Below are positions 61,875 to 64,000 of a DNA stretch of 64,000 nucleotides, in pieces (positions within the stretch are counted from its first letter, which is position 1; each line of letters opens with the position of its first letter). The position numbers and the translations under genes are program-made. Source of the stretch: Rhizobacter sp. SG703 (GTDB lineage: Bacteria > Pseudomonadota > Gammaproteobacteria > Burkholderiales > Burkholderiaceae_C); NCBI RefSeq assembly GCF_012275445.1, contig NZ_JAAZQK010000017.1, positions 1 through 64,000 on the forward strand, read 5' to 3'. A model generated the notes under the pieces. It made no database searches. It was not told the origin of the DNA and worked only from the letters and a program-made list of their open reading frames with translations.

Positions 61875-63854
61875 ATGTCAACTTCCTTTGCTAGCAGTGT
61901 CGATGAGCTGGGCCAGTGGCGACAGTCGATCGGACGTCGGCTCGACGAATACAGCCGTTTCCTGACCGACAACGACCTGGCCGATCCCGCGGCCAGCGAG
62001 GCGCTGGATGCACTGCGCCGCAACCTGGTGGGCGAGAAGCTCGTGGTGGCCTTCGTCGCGGAGTTCTCGCGCGGCAAGTCCGAGCTGATCAATGCGATCT
62101 TCTTCTCCGACACCGGCCGGCGCGTGCTGCCGGCCACGCCGGGCCGCACGACGATGTGCCCGGTGGAGCTGGGCTACGAAGCCGGCGAGGCACCGGCGCT
62201 CGCGCTGCTGCCGATCGCGACCCGCCTCGAAGGACTGTCGCTGGCCGAACTGCGCGGGCAGCCGAAGGCCTGGGGCCACATCCCGCTCGACATCCAGTCG
62301 CCCGACCAGCTGACCGAGGCGCTGCGCGAGGTGATGCGCACGCAGTGGGTGTCGGTCGACGATGCGCGCGCGCTCGGCTTCTGGAGCGACGACAACGGCG
62401 AGGACAACCCGCCGACCAACGACGCCGGCGAGGTCGAGGTGCCGGCCTGGCGCCACGCGATGATCAACTACCCGCACCCGCTGCTGCAGCGCGGCCTGGT
62501 GGTGCTGGACACGCCGGGCCTGAACGCGATCGGCGCCGAACCCGAGCTGACGCTGAGCCTGCTGCCGGCGGCGCACGCGATCGTCTTCATCCTCGGCGCC
62601 GACACCGGCGTCACCAAATCCGACATGACGATCTGGCGCGACCACCTCGGCTCGCCGTCCAGCTCGGCCTTCGTCGTGCTGAACAAGATCGACGCGCTGC
62701 TGGACCCGCTGGCCACCGTCGAGCATGTGCAGGCGCAGATCGAGCAGCAACGCCAGTCGACCGCGCGCACGCTCGATGTCGCGAGCGAGCGGGTGTTCCC
62801 GCTGTCGGCGCGCCAGGCGCTGGCCGCGCGCATCGACGGCGATGCTGCCGGCCTCGCGCAGAGCCGCCTGCCCTTCCTCGAGGAAGCGCTCGGCGCGCAG
62901 CTGCTGCCGCAGCGCCGCGAGGCCTTCCAGCAGACGGTGATGGAATCCGCGCAGCGCATGGAGGCGCAGGTCAACCGGCGCCTGGGCGACCGCCGCCGGC
63001 AGATGGCCGAGCAGGTGCTCGAGTTGCGCGGGCTGCGCGGCAAGAGCGGCGCCAAGGTGCGCATGATGCTCGAGCGCGTACAGGCCGAGACCGCCGAGTT
63101 CGAGCAGTGCACCGCACGCTTGCAGGCGATGCGCATGGTGCACAGCCGCATGCTGAAGAACGCGCTGCTCGACCTGACCAGCGACCGCCTGCGCCAGGAA
63201 GTGATCGAGATGCAGAACGCGATGACCGCGTCGCTGCTGCATCTGGGCGCGAAGAAGGCCTTCATCGCGCTGTGCGGCCGCCTGCGCGAGCTGCTCGAAG
63301 CGGCGCAGGTGCGCGGCACCGAGATCCACGACATGCTCGGCGCGTCGTTCGCGAAGCTGAACGCCGAATTCGGCTTCAGCCTGGCGATCACGCCGATGCC
63401 CGACATGGGGCGCTTCGTCAACGACCTGACGCTGATCCAGCGCAACTACGTGCAGTACCTCGGGCTGACGCAGGCGCTGCGCTTGTCGCAGCCGAAGTTC
63501 ATGGAGCAGTTCCGCCGCATGCTGGTGTCGAAGCTGCGCGTGGTGTTCGAGAACGCCAGCGGCGAGTTCGAGCTGTGGAACAAGACCGCATCGGCCCAGG
63601 TCGATTCGCAGCTGCGCGAACGTCGCCGCGGGTTCCGCCGCCGCCGCGAAGCGCTGGAGCGCATCCAGTCGGCCGCCGGCGACCTGGAGCAGCGCCTGGC
63701 CGAGCTGGAAGCGCAGGACGCGCAATTGCAGCAATTGCAGGCGCGCAGCACCGAGCTCGGCAACCGCCTCAAGCAGCAGGCGCAGCGCGAGCTGACCGGC
63801 GTCGCGAGCACATCGCCGAGCGGCGCGATGCCGCTGTACGCGGCTCAAGCCTGA
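61875..63854 (+). CDS. Bacterial dynamin-like GTPase
   Basis: The 659-residue protein carries a dynamin-type G domain: AEFSRGKSELINAIF (P-loop, 62-76), PGRTTMCPV (switch I), VLDTPGLNAIG (G3, 210-220) and VVLNKIDAL (G4, 267-275). Long helical segments follow, including the coiled coil near 600-640 (LEQRLAELEAQDAQLQQLQ). No transmembrane helix is obvious. Relatives remodel or protect membranes, but this branch is uncharacterised. It lies between mutM and mutY, with mutY starting two bases after its stop. Confidence 0.88.
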   Translation: MSTSFASSVDELGQWRQSIGRRLDEYSRFLTDNDLADPAASEALDALRRNLVGEKLVVAFVAEFSRGKSELINAIFFSDTGRRVLPATPGRTTMCPVELGYEAGEAPALALLPIATRLEGLSLAELRGQPKAWGHIPLDIQSPDQLTEALREVMRTQWVSVDDARALGFWSDDNGEDNPPTNDAGEVEVPAWRHAMINYPHPLLQRGLVVLDTPGLNAIGAEPELTLSLLPAAHAIVFILGADTGVTKSDMTIWRDHLGSPSSSAFVVLNKIDALLDPLATVEHVQAQIEQQRQSTARTLDVASERVFPLSARQALAARIDGDAAGLAQSRLPFLEEALGAQLLPQRREAFQQTVMESAQRMEAQVNRRLGDRRRQMAEQVLELRGLRGKSGAKVRMMLERVQAETAEFEQCTARLQAMRMVHSRMLKNALLDLTSDRLRQEVIEMQNAMTASLLHLGAKKAFIALCGRLRELLEAAQVRGTEIHDMLGASFAKLNAEFGFSLAITPMPDMGRFVNDLTLIQRNYVQYLGLTQALRLSQPKFMEQFRRMLVSKLRVVFENASGEFELWNKTASAQVDSQLRERRRGFRRRREALERIQSAAGDLEQRLAELEAQDAQLQQLQARSTELGNRLKQQAQRELTGVASTSPSGAMPLYAAQA

Positions 63855-63855
63855 G

Positions 63856-64000
63856 TTGTCTCTTCAAGACCGTTTCGCGAAGCCGCTGATCGCCTGGCAG
63901 CGGACGCACGGCCGCCACGCGTTGCCGTGGCAGCAGACGCGCGACCCGTACCGCGTGTGGCTGTCCGAGATCATGCTGCAGCAGACCCAGGTCAGCACGG
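63856..64000 (+). CDS. mutY: A/G-specific adenine glycosylase MutY (N-terminal part, cut by window edge)
   Basis: The last 145 bases encode LSLQDRFAKPLIAWQRTHGR, then HALPWQQTRDPYRVWLSEIM and LQQTQVST, the N-terminus of MutY (family pattern GRxxLPWQxxxxPYxVWLSExMLQQTQV). The helix carrying the catalytic Glu has begun (WLSEIMLQQTQV). The probable start is TTG at 63856, two bases after the GTPase stop; no Shine-Dalgarno is clear. MutY removes A mispaired with 8-oxoG. Confidence 0.93.
   Translation, partial: MSLQDRFAKPLIAWQRTHGRHALPWQQTRDPYRVWLSEIMLQQTQVST

Overview
The window is high-GC chromosomal DNA from a betaproteobacterium, most likely order Burkholderiales (Rubrivivax/Leptothrix/Methylibium-like). 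This is inferred from the GC-rich codon use, an S3 ribosomal protein with a long Arg/Gly-rich tail, the bolA-murA-hisGDCBHAF gene order, two Bug-type periplasmic receptors and the ispE-tRNA(Gln)-prs-rplY-pth neighbourhood. There is no rRNA, CRISPR array, transposase, integrase or phage gene. Almost all of the sequence is coding and most operons are tightly overlapped.

Layout. 1-5744: end of tuf and the S10 ribosomal protein operon (rpsJ, rplC-D-W-B, rpsS, rplV, rpsC, rplP, rpmC, rpsQ), closed by a strong terminator. 5760-13514: peroxiredoxin, YbdK-type carboxylate-amine ligase with a CPA2 antiporter, htpG, SrkA-like kinase, a DUF2726-type membrane protein and a GNAT acetyltransferase. 13621-17712: rplM-rpsI with a structured leader, a coiled-coil membrane protein, bactofilin, erpA and anmK. 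17759-22324: M23 peptidase, then tyrS, a small exported protein, a cation diffusion facilitator and dtd. 22344-30062: a repeat-rich accessory segment with two orphan Bug proteins, a GntR/FCD regulator, an FAD/Fe-S 2-hydroxyacid oxidase and a class V (serine/alanine-glyoxylate type) aminotransferase. 30076-38734: one long leftward operon with an acyl-CoA synthetase, a complete branched-chain-amino-acid-type ABC importer (livG-H-M-K-F), a 97-residue unknown protein and a PaaK-like CoA ligase. 38850-43765: VOC protein, Crp/Fnr regulator, TetR with a TPR-like protein and an ABC-2 exporter. 43818-52891: bolA, murA, hisG-D-C-B-H-A-F, rsmD, coaD and a ferredoxin. 52904-58924: leftward pth, a GH18 chitinase-like gene, rplY, prs, tRNA-Gln, ispE and lolB. 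58921-64000: TPR protein, mutM, a dynamin-like GTPase and the start of mutY.

How genes work together. The oxidase, aminotransferase and FCD regulator at 23.8-28.9 kb look like a glycolate/glyoxylate-to-glycine module. The 30-38.7 kb operon looks like uptake and CoA activation of an unidentified carboxylate. A TetR protein at 41.2 kb may control it, because an 18-bp dyad upstream of the operon shares a 12-bp core with the TetR leader. The his genes are co-transcribed with murA but hisI and hisE are not here.

No wholly new multi-gene system is evident. The most unusual signal is a family of GC-rich elements placed directly after stop codons. Two copies 7.4 kb apart are 73/76 identical. One seems to supply the ribosome binding site of hisH, and another is translated as an N-terminal extension of LivF. 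Other points of interest are the shared TetR-type dyad, a LacI-type operator in front of the chitinase, a GH18 catalytic motif with an altered spacing, and structured leaders ahead of rplC and rplM.
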